Source of the DNA: JABSSA01 sp039975755 | GTDB lineage: Bacteria; Pseudomonadota; Alphaproteobacteria; Rhodobacterales; Rhodobacteraceae | Reading direction: 5' to 3' | Assembly (NCBI GenBank): GCA_039975755.1 | Contig: JBDWGM010000062.1 | Span: 62,001-126,000, forward strand | DNA length: 64,000 nt | Part shown: positions 36,181-45,322 of the stretch, in pieces | How positions within the stretch are numbered: position 1 is the first letter of the stretch | How the letters are laid out: the number at the start of each line of letters is the position of its first letter | Made by a program: the position numbers and the translations under genes | Notes under the pieces: generated by a model | The model's database searches: none | What the model was told of the DNA's origin: nothing | What the model saw: only the letters and a program-made list of their open reading frames with translations

Positions 36181-36750
36181 ATGCGTCGTCTGCTTGTCAC
36201 CATTGCTCTTGTCATCGTCGGGTCCGCTTCGTGGGCCCAAGACACCTCAAATCAGGACGAACCGGAAGCCGAAGCAATTCCTGAAGTGCGGGCGGAAGAA
36301 CCAATGAACCTTGATCGGTTGGTCGCCCTTGTTCGAGCCATCGACCCCGAGGCTATTGTGAACGGCAATGCGATGGAATTGACGATCGAAGACATCCCGA
36401 TCCTTGTTGTCACGGACCCTGTTGCCAATCGTATGCGTGCAATGGTCCCGATCCGGTCTGCCGAGGGTCTGCAAGCCGATGAACTGATGCGATTGATGCA
36501 GGCGAATTTCGATAGCGCACTGGACGCGCGGTATGCGGTTGCGCAGGGGCGGTTGTGGGGTGTTTTCATCCATCCGTTGTCTGAACTGGAACGGGATCAA
36601 TTTTTGTCAGCTCTGATCCAAACTGTGAATGTGGCTCGCACGTATGGGAGCACTTATTCAGGAGGAGCTATGACTTTTGGCGGTGGCGATTCAAACGGCA
36701 TTTTTCGTGACCTTTTTGAGGAACTCAAAGAGCTTGGCGAGGAAATTTAA
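36181..36750 (+). CDS. Secreted YbjN-like protein
   Basis: 189 residues with a signal peptide (MRRLLVTIALVIVGSASWAQ), an acidic linker, and a domain from about residue 40 (MNLDRLVALVRAIDPEAI, LELTIEDIPILVVTDP-like, ARYAVAQGRLWGVFIHP, LSALIQTVNVARTYG) that resembles the YbjN / secretion-chaperone fold. The role is unknown. It stands alone with a terminator behind it, divergent from aroA. Confidence 0.75.
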   Translation: MRRLLVTIALVIVGSASWAQDTSNQDEPEAEAIPEVRAEEPMNLDRLVALVRAIDPEAIVNGNAMELTIEDIPILVVTDPVANRMRAMVPIRSAEGLQADELMRLMQANFDSALDARYAVAQGRLWGVFIHPLSELERDQFLSALIQTVNVARTYGSTYSGGAMTFGGGDSNGIFRDLFEELKELGEEI

Positions 36751-36764
36751 AGCAAAGCCAAGCT

Positions 36765-36782
36765 AAGGGCCTTGCCCTTTTT
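36765..36782 (+). terminator. Terminator of the YbjN-like gene
   Basis: AAGGGC, CTT loop and GCCCTT form a 6-bp stem followed by TTT, 14 bases after the stop. Confidence 0.65.
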
Positions 36783-36837
36783 GCGATGCCGCTCATACTC
36801 CCCCCAATGGTGTGACAACTAAAGGGGGGTGTAGACC

Positions 36838-37629
36838 TTGTTGAAATTTCTAAGCACAGCTATCGCAGCCATCACGTTCGCGAGCGGCGCATTGGCCGAC
36901 GGGCACCTGCCAGATCTTGGCGGAAAAGAAGTGGTGATAGTCACAGAAAACGCATACCCGCCTTTGCAATTTGTGGATCCGGCGTCTGGCGATGCCGTCG
37001 GTTGGGAATACGACGCTATGGTGGAAATCGCTCAGCGTCTGAACATGACAATCGTCTATGAAAACATCAGCTGGGACGCGATGATCGCTGCAGTCAGCGA
37101 AGGTCAATTTGACATCGGGATGACGGGAATCACGATCCGCGATGACCGTAAGGAACAAGTCGACTTTTCAGACAAGTACATGACATCCGAAATGGTCATG
37201 ATGGTCCGTGGGGACGAAGATCGTTTTGCCAATGCCAAGGAATTTGCGGGCGACGACGATCTATTGATGGCGGCACAACCGGGCACAACGCCGTTTTATG
37301 TTGGTGTGTACGATGTATTGGATGGCAATGAATCCAATCCTCGGATCAAGTTATTCGAAACCTTTGGGGCAGGGGTTCAGGCCTTGCGAACAGGTGATGT
37401 TGATTTGGTCCTAACTGATGGCACAGCCGGGAACGGGTATGTCGATGCGTCTGACGGTGGTTTGAAAATCGTTGGAGAGAAGCTCGGCACCGAAGATTTC
37501 GGTTTCATCTTTCCAAAAGGATCGGACCTTGTCGAACCTGTGAATGCTGCAATCGCATCTATGGCCGCAGACGGTACGCTTGAGGTGTTGAACAAAAAGT
37601 GGTTCCTAGACTTCAAAATCGGCGGCTAA
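36838..37629 (+). CDS. Amino-acid ABC transporter substrate-binding protein
   Basis: A periplasmic protein of the SBP family 3 (polar amino acids such as cystine, glutamate or glutamine). The 263-residue protein has a signal peptide ending near GALADG, then VVIVTENAYPPLQFVDPASG, MIAAVSEGQFDIGMTGITI, and DLVLTDGTAGNGYVD. The start is a TTG at 36838 or 36841, behind a G-rich AAAGGGGGGTG site. The permease follows 3 bases later and no ATPase gene is near. Confidence 0.9.
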   Translation: MLKFLSTAIAAITFASGALADGHLPDLGGKEVVIVTENAYPPLQFVDPASGDAVGWEYDAMVEIAQRLNMTIVYENISWDAMIAAVSEGQFDIGMTGITIRDDRKEQVDFSDKYMTSEMVMMVRGDEDRFANAKEFAGDDDLLMAAQPGTTPFYVGVYDVLDGNESNPRIKLFETFGAGVQALRTGDVDLVLTDGTAGNGYVDASDGGLKIVGEKLGTEDFGFIFPKGSDLVEPVNAAIASMAADGTLEVLNKKWFLDFKIGG

Positions 37630-37632
37630 ATC

Positions 37633-38415
37633 TTGCGAAACAAAAAGAAGGACGGTGACTTTCCCTATTGGTTGGTCGCTGTCGCTGGGTTGCTTGTCTG
37701 GGCGTTTTGGCAAGTGGCCAGCAACGACCTTTATTCGGATGTCTTCGGAAAACTGAAACAAGGCCTCGGCATCACCATCATGGTGAGCGTTGTCGGGTAT
37801 GTGTTTGCCTGTCTGCTTGGCCTGGCATTGGCTTTGATGCAATTGTCCGGCTCAATCGTTCTTCGACAGATTTCGCGGTTTTATGTCGAAGTGATGCGCG
37901 GGCTGCCGATCTTGGTGCTGCTGCTCTATGTGGCATTTGTCGTTGCGCCGGCGCTGGTCGCGCTTTGGAACTGGTTGCCGTTTCAAGATATTCGCACCCG
38001 GGATTTTCCGTTGCTCTGGCGGGCCGTATTGGCATTGGTCCTCGCTTATTCCAGCTTTTTGGCAGAGATTTTTCGGGCTGGTTTGCAGTCTGTGGACGAC
38101 GGTCAGATCGAAGCCGCCGAAACGTTGGGGCTGTCACGTTGGAACAGGTTCCGCTTTGTCGTGTTTCCGCAAGCGATCCGCATTATCTTGCCACCGTTGG
38201 GAAATGACTTCGTGGCGATGGTCAAAGACAGTTCGTTGGTGTCCGTGGTCGGCGTGCTTGATATTGCGCAAATTGGCAAAGTGACAGCGGCCGGAAATTT
38301 CAGATATTTCGAAACATATAATGTCGTCGCATTGATCTATCTGACCATGACGATTGGATTGTCACTTGCTATGCGCGCACTGGAACAACGAATGAAGCAA
38401 GGTTCAGGGCGTTAA
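37633..38415 (+). CDS. Amino-acid ABC transporter permease
   Basis: A 260-residue inner-membrane permease of the HisM/GlnP family. It has about five or six helices and the EAA loop EAAETLGLSRWNRFRFVVFP, the contact point for an ATPase. PALVALWNWLPF is an unusual periplasmic segment. It begins at a TTG (37633) just after the binding-protein stop, so it is coupled. No ATP-binding subunit lies in the window; it must be shared or encoded elsewhere. Confidence 0.9.
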   Translation: MRNKKKDGDFPYWLVAVAGLLVWAFWQVASNDLYSDVFGKLKQGLGITIMVSVVGYVFACLLGLALALMQLSGSIVLRQISRFYVEVMRGLPILVLLLYVAFVVAPALVALWNWLPFQDIRTRDFPLLWRAVLALVLAYSSFLAEIFRAGLQSVDDGQIEAAETLGLSRWNRFRFVVFPQAIRIILPPLGNDFVAMVKDSSLVSVVGVLDIAQIGKVTAAGNFRYFETYNVVALIYLTMTIGLSLAMRALEQRMKQGSGR

Positions 38416-38545
38416 ACCCGTCTTTCTGGCGACCGATCGCACACAAGGCTGTGTAAATGGCAGAAACGCTTGCTCTTGACCGATGGCTCCTTTATACGCG
38501 CGCTCGTCTACAAGGTGGTCAACCACTGCATGACAGAGAGTGAGC

Positions 38546-38575
38546 AGGGTCGGGTTACCGACCCTCTTTGTTTTG
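38546..38575 (+). terminator. GC-rich hairpin in the rpsA leader
   Basis: AGGGTCGG (38546-38553), loop GTTA and CCGACCCT (38558-38565), then CTTTGTTTTG. It ends the ABC-permease transcript or attenuates rpsA; rpsA begins 77 bases further on. Confidence 0.65.
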
Positions 38576-38652
38576 TGGATCACCTGACCAATCCAAGACC
38601 GGCGGAGACAACCGCACGGCCAGTAAATGACCTAAAAGGAACATAACGCCAG

Positions 38653-40329
38653 ATGGCAAACACAACGATGGAGGAATTCGAAGCCCTCCTGAACGAAAGC
38701 TTCGAAATGGACACGCCCGACGAAGGGTCTGTTGTCAAAGGTAAAGTCATCGCAATCGAAGCGGGACAAGCCATCATCGACGTCGGCTACAAAATGGAAG
38801 GCCGCGTTGATCTAAAAGAATTCGCAAATCCCGGTGAAGCCCCTGAAATCGCTGTAGGCGATGAAGTTGAGGTTTACTTGCGCGCTGCTGAAAATGCGCG
38901 CGGCGAAGCGGTTATTTCTCGTGAAATGGCACGCCGTGAAGAAGCCTGGGATCGTCTGGAAAAAGCATACGCTGGCGAAGCACGCGTCGAAGGCGCAATC
39001 TTTGGTCGCGTCAAAGGTGGCTTTACTGTCGACCTCGGCGGCGCTGTGGCCTTCTTGCCCGGCTCGCAAGTTGACGTACGCCCTGTGCGTGACGCTGGAC
39101 CTTTGATGGGTCTCAAGCAGCCGTTCCAGATTTTGAAAATGGACCGCCGTCGGGGCAACATTGTTGTGTCACGCCGTGCGATTCTTGAAGAATCACGTGC
39201 CGAACAGCGTGCCGAAGTTATTGGCAACCTGGCCGAAGGTCAGAACGTTGAAGGCGTCGTCAAGAACATCACAGAATACGGTGCATTCGTGGACCTTGGT
39301 GGTGTCGATGGCCTGTTGCACGTAACGGACATGGCATGGCGCCGTGTGAACCATCCTTCGGAAATCTTGACAATTGGCGAGACGATCAACGTCCAAGTCA
39401 TCAAGATCAACAAGGAAACGCACCGTATCAGCCTTGGCCTGAAACAGCTGCAAGAAGATCCATGGGATCTGGTTGCGGCGAAATATCCGCTGGAATCGAC
39501 TCATCAGGGCCGCGTCACAAACATCACCGATTACGGTGCGTTTGTTGAACTGGAACCAGGTGTTGAAGGTCTGGTGCACGTTTCAGAAATGTCCTGGACG
39601 AAAAAGAACGTTCACCCCGGAAAAATCGTTTCGACGTCACAAGAAGTCGAAGTCATGGTTCTGGAAATCGACGGCACCAAGCGTCGCGTTTCTTTGGGTC
39701 TCAAGCAGACTATGCGCAACCCATGGGAAGTGTTCGAAGAAACACATCCCGAGGGAACAGAAGTCGAAGGCGAAGTCAAAAACATCACCGAATTCGGTTT
39801 GTTTGTTGGACTGCCAGGCGACATCGACGGCATGGTTCACTTGTCCGACCTCAGCTGGGATGAGCGTGGCGAAGATGCGATCCAGAACTATCGCAAAGGC
39901 GACGAAGTCAAAGCGGTTGTGTCTGAAGTTGACGTCGAGAAAGAGCGTATCTCGCTTTCGATCAAAGGTGTTGGCGGAGACAAATTTGCAGAAGCGACTG
40001 GCGGCGTAAAGCGCGGCTCAATCGTGACTGTGAATGTGACCGCGATCGAAGAAGGTGGCGTCGAAGTCGAATACGAAGGTATGAAGTCCTTCATTCGCCG
40101 CTCCGACTTGTCGCGTGACCGTGCCGAGCAACGCCCTGAGCGCTTCTCTGTTGGTGACAAAGTTGATGTGCGCATCACGAACGTCGACAACAAAGCGCGT
40201 CGTTTGGGCGTATCCATCAAAGCGCGTGAGATTGCAGAAGAAAAAGAGGCCGTGCAACAGTATGGCTCCTCTGATTCAGGCGCATCTTTGGGCGATATTC
40301 TGGGTGCGGCGCTTAAAGGCGACGAATAA
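38653..40329 (+). CDS. rpsA: 30S ribosomal protein S1
   Basis: Binds mRNA and supports translation initiation. The 558-residue protein contains six S1 (OB-fold) repeats: KGKVIAIEAGQAIIDVGYKM, then EGAIFGRVKGGFTVDLGGAV, EGVVKNITEYGAFVDLGGVD, QGRVTNITDYGAFVELEPGV, EGEVKNITEFGLFVGLPGDI and GSIVTVNVTAIEEGGVEVEY. Length is normal for alphaproteobacteria. A purine-rich AAAAGGA site is upstream of the ATG. The ihfB-lapA-trpFB genes follow but after a long gap. Confidence 0.98.
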   Translation: MANTTMEEFEALLNESFEMDTPDEGSVVKGKVIAIEAGQAIIDVGYKMEGRVDLKEFANPGEAPEIAVGDEVEVYLRAAENARGEAVISREMARREEAWDRLEKAYAGEARVEGAIFGRVKGGFTVDLGGAVAFLPGSQVDVRPVRDAGPLMGLKQPFQILKMDRRRGNIVVSRRAILEESRAEQRAEVIGNLAEGQNVEGVVKNITEYGAFVDLGGVDGLLHVTDMAWRRVNHPSEILTIGETINVQVIKINKETHRISLGLKQLQEDPWDLVAAKYPLESTHQGRVTNITDYGAFVELEPGVEGLVHVSEMSWTKKNVHPGKIVSTSQEVEVMVLEIDGTKRRVSLGLKQTMRNPWEVFEETHPEGTEVEGEVKNITEFGLFVGLPGDIDGMVHLSDLSWDERGEDAIQNYRKGDEVKAVVSEVDVEKERISLSIKGVGGDKFAEATGGVKRGSIVTVNVTAIEEGGVEVEYEGMKSFIRRSDLSRDRAEQRPERFSVGDKVDVRITNVDNKARRLGVSIKAREIAEEKEAVQQYGSSDSGASLGDILGAALKGDE

Positions 40330-40348
40330 ACCTAGGTTCTAATTTTTG

Positions 40349-40378
40349 AAAAGGCCCTGCCAGTTGGTGGGGCCTTTT
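40349..40378 (+). terminator. Rho-independent terminator of rpsA
   Basis: AAAAGGCCC and GGGCCTTTT form a 9-bp stem with a 12-base loop, 19 bases after the rpsA stop. Confidence 0.85.
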
Positions 40379-40379
40379 C

Positions 40380-40911
40380 TCGTTCAAACTCGTGAATCTG
40401 TTTCAGTAACGAGCGTGTTTGTGCGGTCTTTGAAATTGTCTCGCCCTTTTTTACTGCCAGACGTGGCCCATGGAACAAGGATCACGGGGCGTTGTCTTAG
40501 AACGAGTTTAATTACCTCAAATGCGCAGGATTCCTTGCGAAACCGAAATCGCGCACAGTTTGTGTGGCGAAATTCATGAGGGGTCATTGGTCTTCATTAC
40601 TGGCTCTGGTTCGCGACAAAAGATCTAGAGAAATTCCCAGGATGAGATCACATTAACGCGATTTGACGAACACGCCTTGCCTGCATGTTGACCTAGGGGA
40701 AGGTCGAGGGCTCAAGCGAATCATTAAACGGAACCTAAGGATGCAACTGGCTCTGATCGGTCTTCTGGGGCGCGGTGGGAACGGAATTTCTTGATAAAAC
40801 AGGGGCATCAGCACCAAATAGTTGAAACTGAATGCAACCACTCTATTCCGCTATCGAGCTATTCTGCGTATAGTGTCCTCTATTGCATTTCGAACAAACA
40901 AGGGGGCGTTT
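40380..40911. other. Long intergenic region between rpsA and ihfB
   Basis: About 530 bases with no convincing gene. Two short minus-strand frames (40384-40587 and 40653-40841) lack ribosome-binding sites and protein-like composition. The right end should hold the ihfB promoter. The length is unusual for a pair that is often close together, so a small RNA or an unrecognised small gene remains possible. Confidence 0.5.
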
Positions 40912-41196
40912 ATGATCCGGTCTGAGTTGACACAGAAGATCGCAGACGAAAATCCGCATCTATATCAACGTGACGTTGAGCGGATCGTGAACACAATATT
41001 CGAAGAGGTGACCAACGCGATGTCGCGCGGTGATCGAGTCGAGTTGCGCGGGTTCGGAGCCTTCTCTGTTAAGGAACGAGATGCACGGACTGGCCGCAAC
41101 CCACGTACGGGTGAAACGGTTGAGGTGGATCAAAAGCATGTTCCATTCTTCAAGACAGGTAAGCTTTTGCGCGATCGTCTGAACGGGAAAGCCTAA
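40912..41196 (+). CDS. ihfB: Integration host factor subunit beta
   Basis: A 94-residue DNA-bending HU/IHF-family protein, partner of IhfA. It has the body MIRSELTQKIADENPHLYQR and the DNA-intercalating arm DARTGRNPRTGETVEV with the conserved Pro. ATG 40912 follows AGGGGG; the open frame upstream to 40822 is not conserved-looking. Its stop overlaps the lapA start by one base (TAATG). Confidence 0.96.
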   Translation: MIRSELTQKIADENPHLYQRDVERIVNTIFEEVTNAMSRGDRVELRGFGAFSVKERDARTGRNPRTGETVEVDQKHVPFFKTGKLLRDRLNGKA

Positions 41197-41549
41197 TGCG
41201 TTACATTCGAATTGCATGCATGCTTGTGTTTGCTGGAGCTTTGGCCGCTGTGGCTGTTGCCAATCGTAACTTGGTTCAGTTGCAAGTGTTGCCAGACGAA
41301 ATTGCCGGACAGTTTGTGTTGAATCCAAAAATCGAACTGCCGTTGTTCATCGTGATCTTGGGCAGCATCATTATTGGTCTGCTGGTTGGGTTCGTTTGGG
41401 AGTGGTTTCGCGAACATGCAATTCGAGCGGACGCAGCCCAAAAAGGTCGCGACCTTCGCCGTCTTGAGCGGGAGAATTCCAAGCTGAAGGCTCAAAAGGA
41501 AGAGAACCGGGGCGATGATGTTCTGGCGCTCTTGGATGAGGCGAGTTAA
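41196..41549 (+). CDS. lapA: LapA-domain (DUF1049) membrane protein
   Basis: A 117-residue small inner-membrane protein. Two helices (IRIACMLVFAGALAAVAVAN and LFIVILGSIIIGLLVGFVWE) are followed by a charged coiled coil (DLRRLERENSKLKAQKEEN). LapA-type proteins assist lipopolysaccharide assembly with LapB in E. coli; only the first is visible here. It is translationally coupled to ihfB by TAATG. Confidence 0.9.
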   Translation: MRYIRIACMLVFAGALAAVAVANRNLVQLQVLPDEIAGQFVLNPKIELPLFIVILGSIIIGLLVGFVWEWFREHAIRADAAQKGRDLRRLERENSKLKAQKEENRGDDVLALLDEAS

Positions 41550-41555
41550 CCGCGC

Positions 41556-42197
41556 ATGAGCGCAGATGTTTCTGTCAAAATTTGTGGAATACGAGACCCT
41601 GCGCATTTGGATGTGTTGGCCACGGCTGGCGCACGCTATGTAGGGTTTGTATTTTTCGAAAAATCACCACGTTATGTAAGCTTTGATGCAGCGCGATCAT
41701 TGTCTCTGGCCACACCGACGGGCATCGCCAAGGTGGCCTTGGTGGTCAACGCAGATGATGAACAACTTGATACGCTGACATCCACTGTGCCATTGGACAT
41801 GCTGCAATTGCATGGCAATGAGACGCCGGATCGTGTCGCTGAAATAAAGACGCGTTACGGATTGCCAGTTATGAAGGCGGTTGGTGTTGCAGACGCTGAT
41901 GATGTGGCGGCTTTGGATCGGTACGCAAAGGTTGCGGATCAAATATTGGTTGATGCAAAACCGCCTAAACATTCTGAATTGCCGGGTGGCAACGGATTGG
42001 CGTTCGATTGGCAGCTGATCGCGGCTCGGCGCTGGCCGGTGCCGTGGATGCTGGCCGGTGGCCTTGTGCCTGACAACGTGGGGCAAGCAATCAAGCTGAC
42101 AGGCGCGCGGCAAATTGATGTGTCCACAGGTGTTGAAAGCGCACCCGGTACAAAAGACCCAAATCTGATCAAGGCATTTGTCGAAGCCGCAGTGTAA
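41556..42197 (+). CDS. trpF: Phosphoribosylanthranilate isomerase
   Basis: The third step of tryptophan synthesis after anthranilate phosphoribosyl transfer. The 213-residue barrel has VKICGIRDPAHLDV (catalytic Cys), GFVFFEKSPRYV, MLQLHGNETPDR, and IDVSTGVESAPGTKDPNLI with the phosphate loop and the catalytic Asp. It begins 6 bases after lapA and precedes trpB in the usual alphaproteobacterial order. Confidence 0.95.
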   Translation: MSADVSVKICGIRDPAHLDVLATAGARYVGFVFFEKSPRYVSFDAARSLSLATPTGIAKVALVVNADDEQLDTLTSTVPLDMLQLHGNETPDRVAEIKTRYGLPVMKAVGVADADDVAALDRYAKVADQILVDAKPPKHSELPGGNGLAFDWQLIAARRWPVPWMLAGGLVPDNVGQAIKLTGARQIDVSTGVESAPGTKDPNLIKAFVEAAV

Positions 42198-42349
42198 TAC
42201 GATTACCTGCAACGCTGACACGTTTAGTGTTTTCATTGATCGAAACGCAGCGGTGGTGCGTATAAATCCGATACATGCATGCCGTTTAAACCGTCTTGTT
42301 TCGCGGCGCATTTGTTGACACAAGAAGACCTTCAATAGGGGAGCCTGAA

Positions 42350-43582
42350 ATGCCCGAAGATCTGATCAATTCCTTCATGAATGGACCCGACGACAAGGGC
42401 CGCTTTGGCCAGTTTGGTGGTCGGTTTGTGTCCGAAACTTTGATGCCGCTGATCCTTGATTTGGAAGCGGAATACGAAAAAGCAAAGACGGATAAGTCCT
42501 TTTGGGACGAGATGGAATTTTTGTGGAAGCATTACGTTGGCCGTCCCAGCCCATTGTATCACGCTGAACGTCTGACCGAACACCTGGGCGGTGCCAAGAT
42601 TTACCTCAAGCGCGACGAGCTGAACCACACTGGCGCCCACAAGATCAATAACGTGCTGGGCCAAATCATTTTGGCACGCCGTATGGGAAAATCCCGGATC
42701 ATCGCGGAAACGGGTGCGGGACAGCACGGTGTTGCAACCGCGACTGTCTGTGCCAAGTTTGGATTGAAATGCGTGGTCTATATGGGTGCGCATGACGTTG
42801 AACGCCAAGCCCCCAACGTCTTTCGGATGAAGCTTTTGGGGGCTGAGGTCATTCCGGTGACCTCGGGACGCGGCACATTGAAAGACGCGATGAACGACGC
42901 GTTGCGCGATTGGGTGACCAACGTGCGCGACACGTTTTATTGCATCGGCACAGTGGCAGGACCGCACCCGTACCCTGCCATGGTACGGGATTTTCAGGCT
43001 ATCATCGGCAAAGAAGCCAAAGCCCAGATGCAAGAGGCCGAAGGGCGTCTGCCGGACACAATTATTGCGGCCATTGGCGGCGGATCCAATGCAATGGGGC
43101 TGTTCTTTCCGTTTCTGGATGACGACTCTGTCAATATCATCGGCGTCGAAGCTGGCGGTAAAGGCGTGAATGACAAGATGGAACACTGCGCATCCTTGAC
43201 CGGGGGGCGACCGGGCGTATTACATGGCAACCGGACCTATCTTTTGCAGGATGACGACGGCCAAATTTTGGAAGGGTTCTCGATCTCAGCAGGGTTGGAT
43301 TACCCGGGCATTGGTCCAGAACATTCATGGCTGCATGATATCGGCCGTGCGCAATACGTATCCATAACGGATCTCGAAGCGCTGGAGGCGTTTCAGCTGT
43401 GTTGCGAGCAAGAAGGCATCATTCCCGCGCTGGAGCCGTCTCACGCATTGGCCCATGTGATGAAAATTGCGCCAGACCTGCCCAAGGACCACATCATTTG
43501 TATGAACATGTGTGGTCGAGGGGACAAAGACATCTTCACGGTTGCGCGGGCATTGGGCATGGATATGGGGCAAGGCGATTGA
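42350..43582 (+). CDS. trpB: Tryptophan synthase beta chain
   Basis: Condenses indole with serine on PLP to give tryptophan. The roughly 410-residue protein has LKRDELNHTGAHKINNVLGQ with the PLP lysine, ETGAGQHGVATATVCAKFG with the catalytic Glu, and GGGSNAMGLFFPF. ATG 42350 follows AGGGGAGCC. The alpha subunit gene trpA is at 56513-57307, 13 kb away, so the usual trpBA pairing is split. A strong terminator follows. Confidence 0.97.
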   Translation: MPEDLINSFMNGPDDKGRFGQFGGRFVSETLMPLILDLEAEYEKAKTDKSFWDEMEFLWKHYVGRPSPLYHAERLTEHLGGAKIYLKRDELNHTGAHKINNVLGQIILARRMGKSRIIAETGAGQHGVATATVCAKFGLKCVVYMGAHDVERQAPNVFRMKLLGAEVIPVTSGRGTLKDAMNDALRDWVTNVRDTFYCIGTVAGPHPYPAMVRDFQAIIGKEAKAQMQEAEGRLPDTIIAAIGGGSNAMGLFFPFLDDDSVNIIGVEAGGKGVNDKMEHCASLTGGRPGVLHGNRTYLLQDDDGQILEGFSISAGLDYPGIGPEHSWLHDIGRAQYVSITDLEALEAFQLCCEQEGIIPALEPSHALAHVMKIAPDLPKDHIICMNMCGRGDKDIFTVARALGMDMGQGD

Positions 43583-43616
43583 AGCGCCAGATCATTGCAT
43601 TGAAATAACGTGAAAG

Positions 43617-43642
43617 CCCGCGGAGTGCCGCGGGTTTTTTTC
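43617..43642 (+). terminator. Rho-independent terminator of trpB
   Basis: CCCGCGG, AGTG loop and CCGCGGG form a perfect 7-bp stem followed by eight T residues. Confidence 0.93.
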
Positions 43643-43650
43643 GTTTGGAT

Positions 43651-44025
43651 TCAAGTCTGAATGCTGTGTTCTTCAAAGACTTCTAGCGGAACGATGTCCA
43701 AAGCCCTTTGATGCGTTGCCATCAAGTTGACCTTTGGGGCGCACCCTTCGTCATGTGCTTGCAGAAAACGCGCGGCGCACAGGCACCAACTGTCCCCGGC
43801 GCTCAATCCCTTAAAGCCGTATTCCGGCCGTGGCGTGCTTAGGTCGTTTCCAACATACTTCGAAAAGGCAAGGAACTCTGCCGTCATGATCGCACAGACT
43901 GTGTGGCTGCCATGATCGTCAGCACATGTGTCACAATGACCGTTTCTAAAGAAACCGGTCACCGGGTCCATTCCGCATAATTGCAAGGCTGTGCCGTGTA
44001 CGTTGGTGCTGTCATCAGGTTGCAT
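43651..44025 (-). CDS. DUF2237-family protein
   Basis: A 124-residue cysteine-rich cytosolic protein: LQLCGMDPVTGFFRNGHCDT, GSHTVCAIMTAEFLAFSKYV, GNDLSTPRPEYGF and SWCLCAARFLQAHDEG are DUF2237 signature segments. The function of the family is unknown. It is convergent with trpB and ends 9 bases past that gene's terminator. Confidence 0.88.
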   Translation of the reverse strand: MQPDDSTNVHGTALQLCGMDPVTGFFRNGHCDTCADDHGSHTVCAIMTAEFLAFSKYVGNDLSTPRPEYGFKGLSAGDSWCLCAARFLQAHDEGCAPKVNLMATHQRALDIVPLEVFEEHSIQT

Positions 44026-44089
44026 AATAATAACCTAGATTTTCTGCGGGCGAGGTAAAGAGGCACTGTCTGGTATGTGACACAAGTTC

Positions 44090-45259
44090 TTAATTTTGAA
44101 TGCCATCAACAACGGATCTGAACAGGGCAATATTTTCTGCCGCACGCCCTTTTTCGCGGAAATTGCGATCGGCGGCCGTTGAGACGATGACGACGCCTGC
44201 AGGTTTGTTGAAATAGATGTGCTGCCCATAGATGCCACGTGCAAAAAATTCACCGGGCCGCGCATCTGACGGTATCCACCACTGATATCCATATTGCGTT
44301 TTGCCGGGCTCTGTCGGGGCGCTTGGAGCAGTGGATTCCGCAATCCAATCTGCTGGAACAATTTGTTTGCCTTGCCACTGACCGTCCTGCAAAATCATTT
44401 GCCCAAACCGCGCGTAATCCCGGGTTGTCACATTCAAACCACCCAGTACAAATGCAACGCCCACGCCATCTGTCAAATAATAGGGGGCCCGTTCTACGCC
44501 AAGCGGCTCAATTATCTTTTCGCTTAATAGGGATGGAATATCGCGTCCTGTCGCGCCCCGGATCACCATACTGATGACATGCGTGTCAATGGATACGTAT
44601 GTCCAACGGGTACCGGGTTCTGAATGCGTTTCTGTCAAATCAGCGGCAAAGTCATCCATCTTTCCGCCCAAGGCCAATACGCGTCCCATCCGGTTGATGT
44701 CTGAATCGTAGTCCAAGTAATCTTCGTCAAATGTCACTCCAGATGTCATCGTTAACACATCGCGGATGCTGGCCGCATCGTATGCACCACCCTTTAAGGA
44801 CGGTGCATATTTCGTGACCGGGTCATCCAAACTGGCAATTGCGCCTTCATCCATCACGATGCCCAACAGCGCCGACAAGTAACTTTTGGCCACAGACCAC
44901 GAGATGCGGAGGTCCTGCGGGGTCGTGTCGTTGAAATAGGCTTCATGAACGATCTGACCGTCATGTAAGACAAGAAAGGATGTGATGTTCCGCGACTTTA
45001 ACCACTCATTGTAACTATCTGTATTTAAGTTATTTGTGCCATTTGATAGCGGCGCAACTGGCGTTTCACCGCGTGCGACAGTGACGTTTAAAAACGCCTC
45101 ATCCATGTGTGAAAAGTTATGCACAATGCGACTTGCATCAAAAAGTGAATTAACGGTCATAAGGCGTTGTAATTCATCGCGTTTCCAGATTGCGACTGCT
45201 GCGACGGCAAACAGCAATAGGATCAGTGTTCGAACGCCATATTTTAGAAAATTCCGCAT
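44090..45259 (-). CDS. Serine hydrolase of the class C beta-lactamase family
   Basis: A roughly 389-residue envelope enzyme anchored by an N-terminal helix (TLILLLFAVAAVAIW). The catalytic SxxK is Ser122-Val-Ala-Lys125 in ISWSVAKSYLSALLG, and YVSIDTH gives the Tyr-x-Ser motif. The family covers AmpC, DD-peptidases and esterases; there is nothing that marks a true beta-lactamase. ATG 45259 was chosen from a GGGGGAAC site; an in-frame start at 45289 would add residues. It is followed at a distance by DUF2237. Confidence 0.88.
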   Translation of the reverse strand: MRNFLKYGVRTLILLLFAVAAVAIWKRDELQRLMTVNSLFDASRIVHNFSHMDEAFLNVTVARGETPVAPLSNGTNNLNTDSYNEWLKSRNITSFLVLHDGQIVHEAYFNDTTPQDLRISWSVAKSYLSALLGIVMDEGAIASLDDPVTKYAPSLKGGAYDAASIRDVLTMTSGVTFDEDYLDYDSDINRMGRVLALGGKMDDFAADLTETHSEPGTRWTYVSIDTHVISMVIRGATGRDIPSLLSEKIIEPLGVERAPYYLTDGVGVAFVLGGLNVTTRDYARFGQMILQDGQWQGKQIVPADWIAESTAPSAPTEPGKTQYGYQWWIPSDARPGEFFARGIYGQHIYFNKPAGVVIVSTAADRNFREKGRAAENIALFRSVVDGIQN

Positions 45260-45322
45260 CAGATGTTCCCCCGTGACACCAGTCTGCACGCTGAAGCCAG
45301 TGCCTTCAAACTGAACGCTGGG

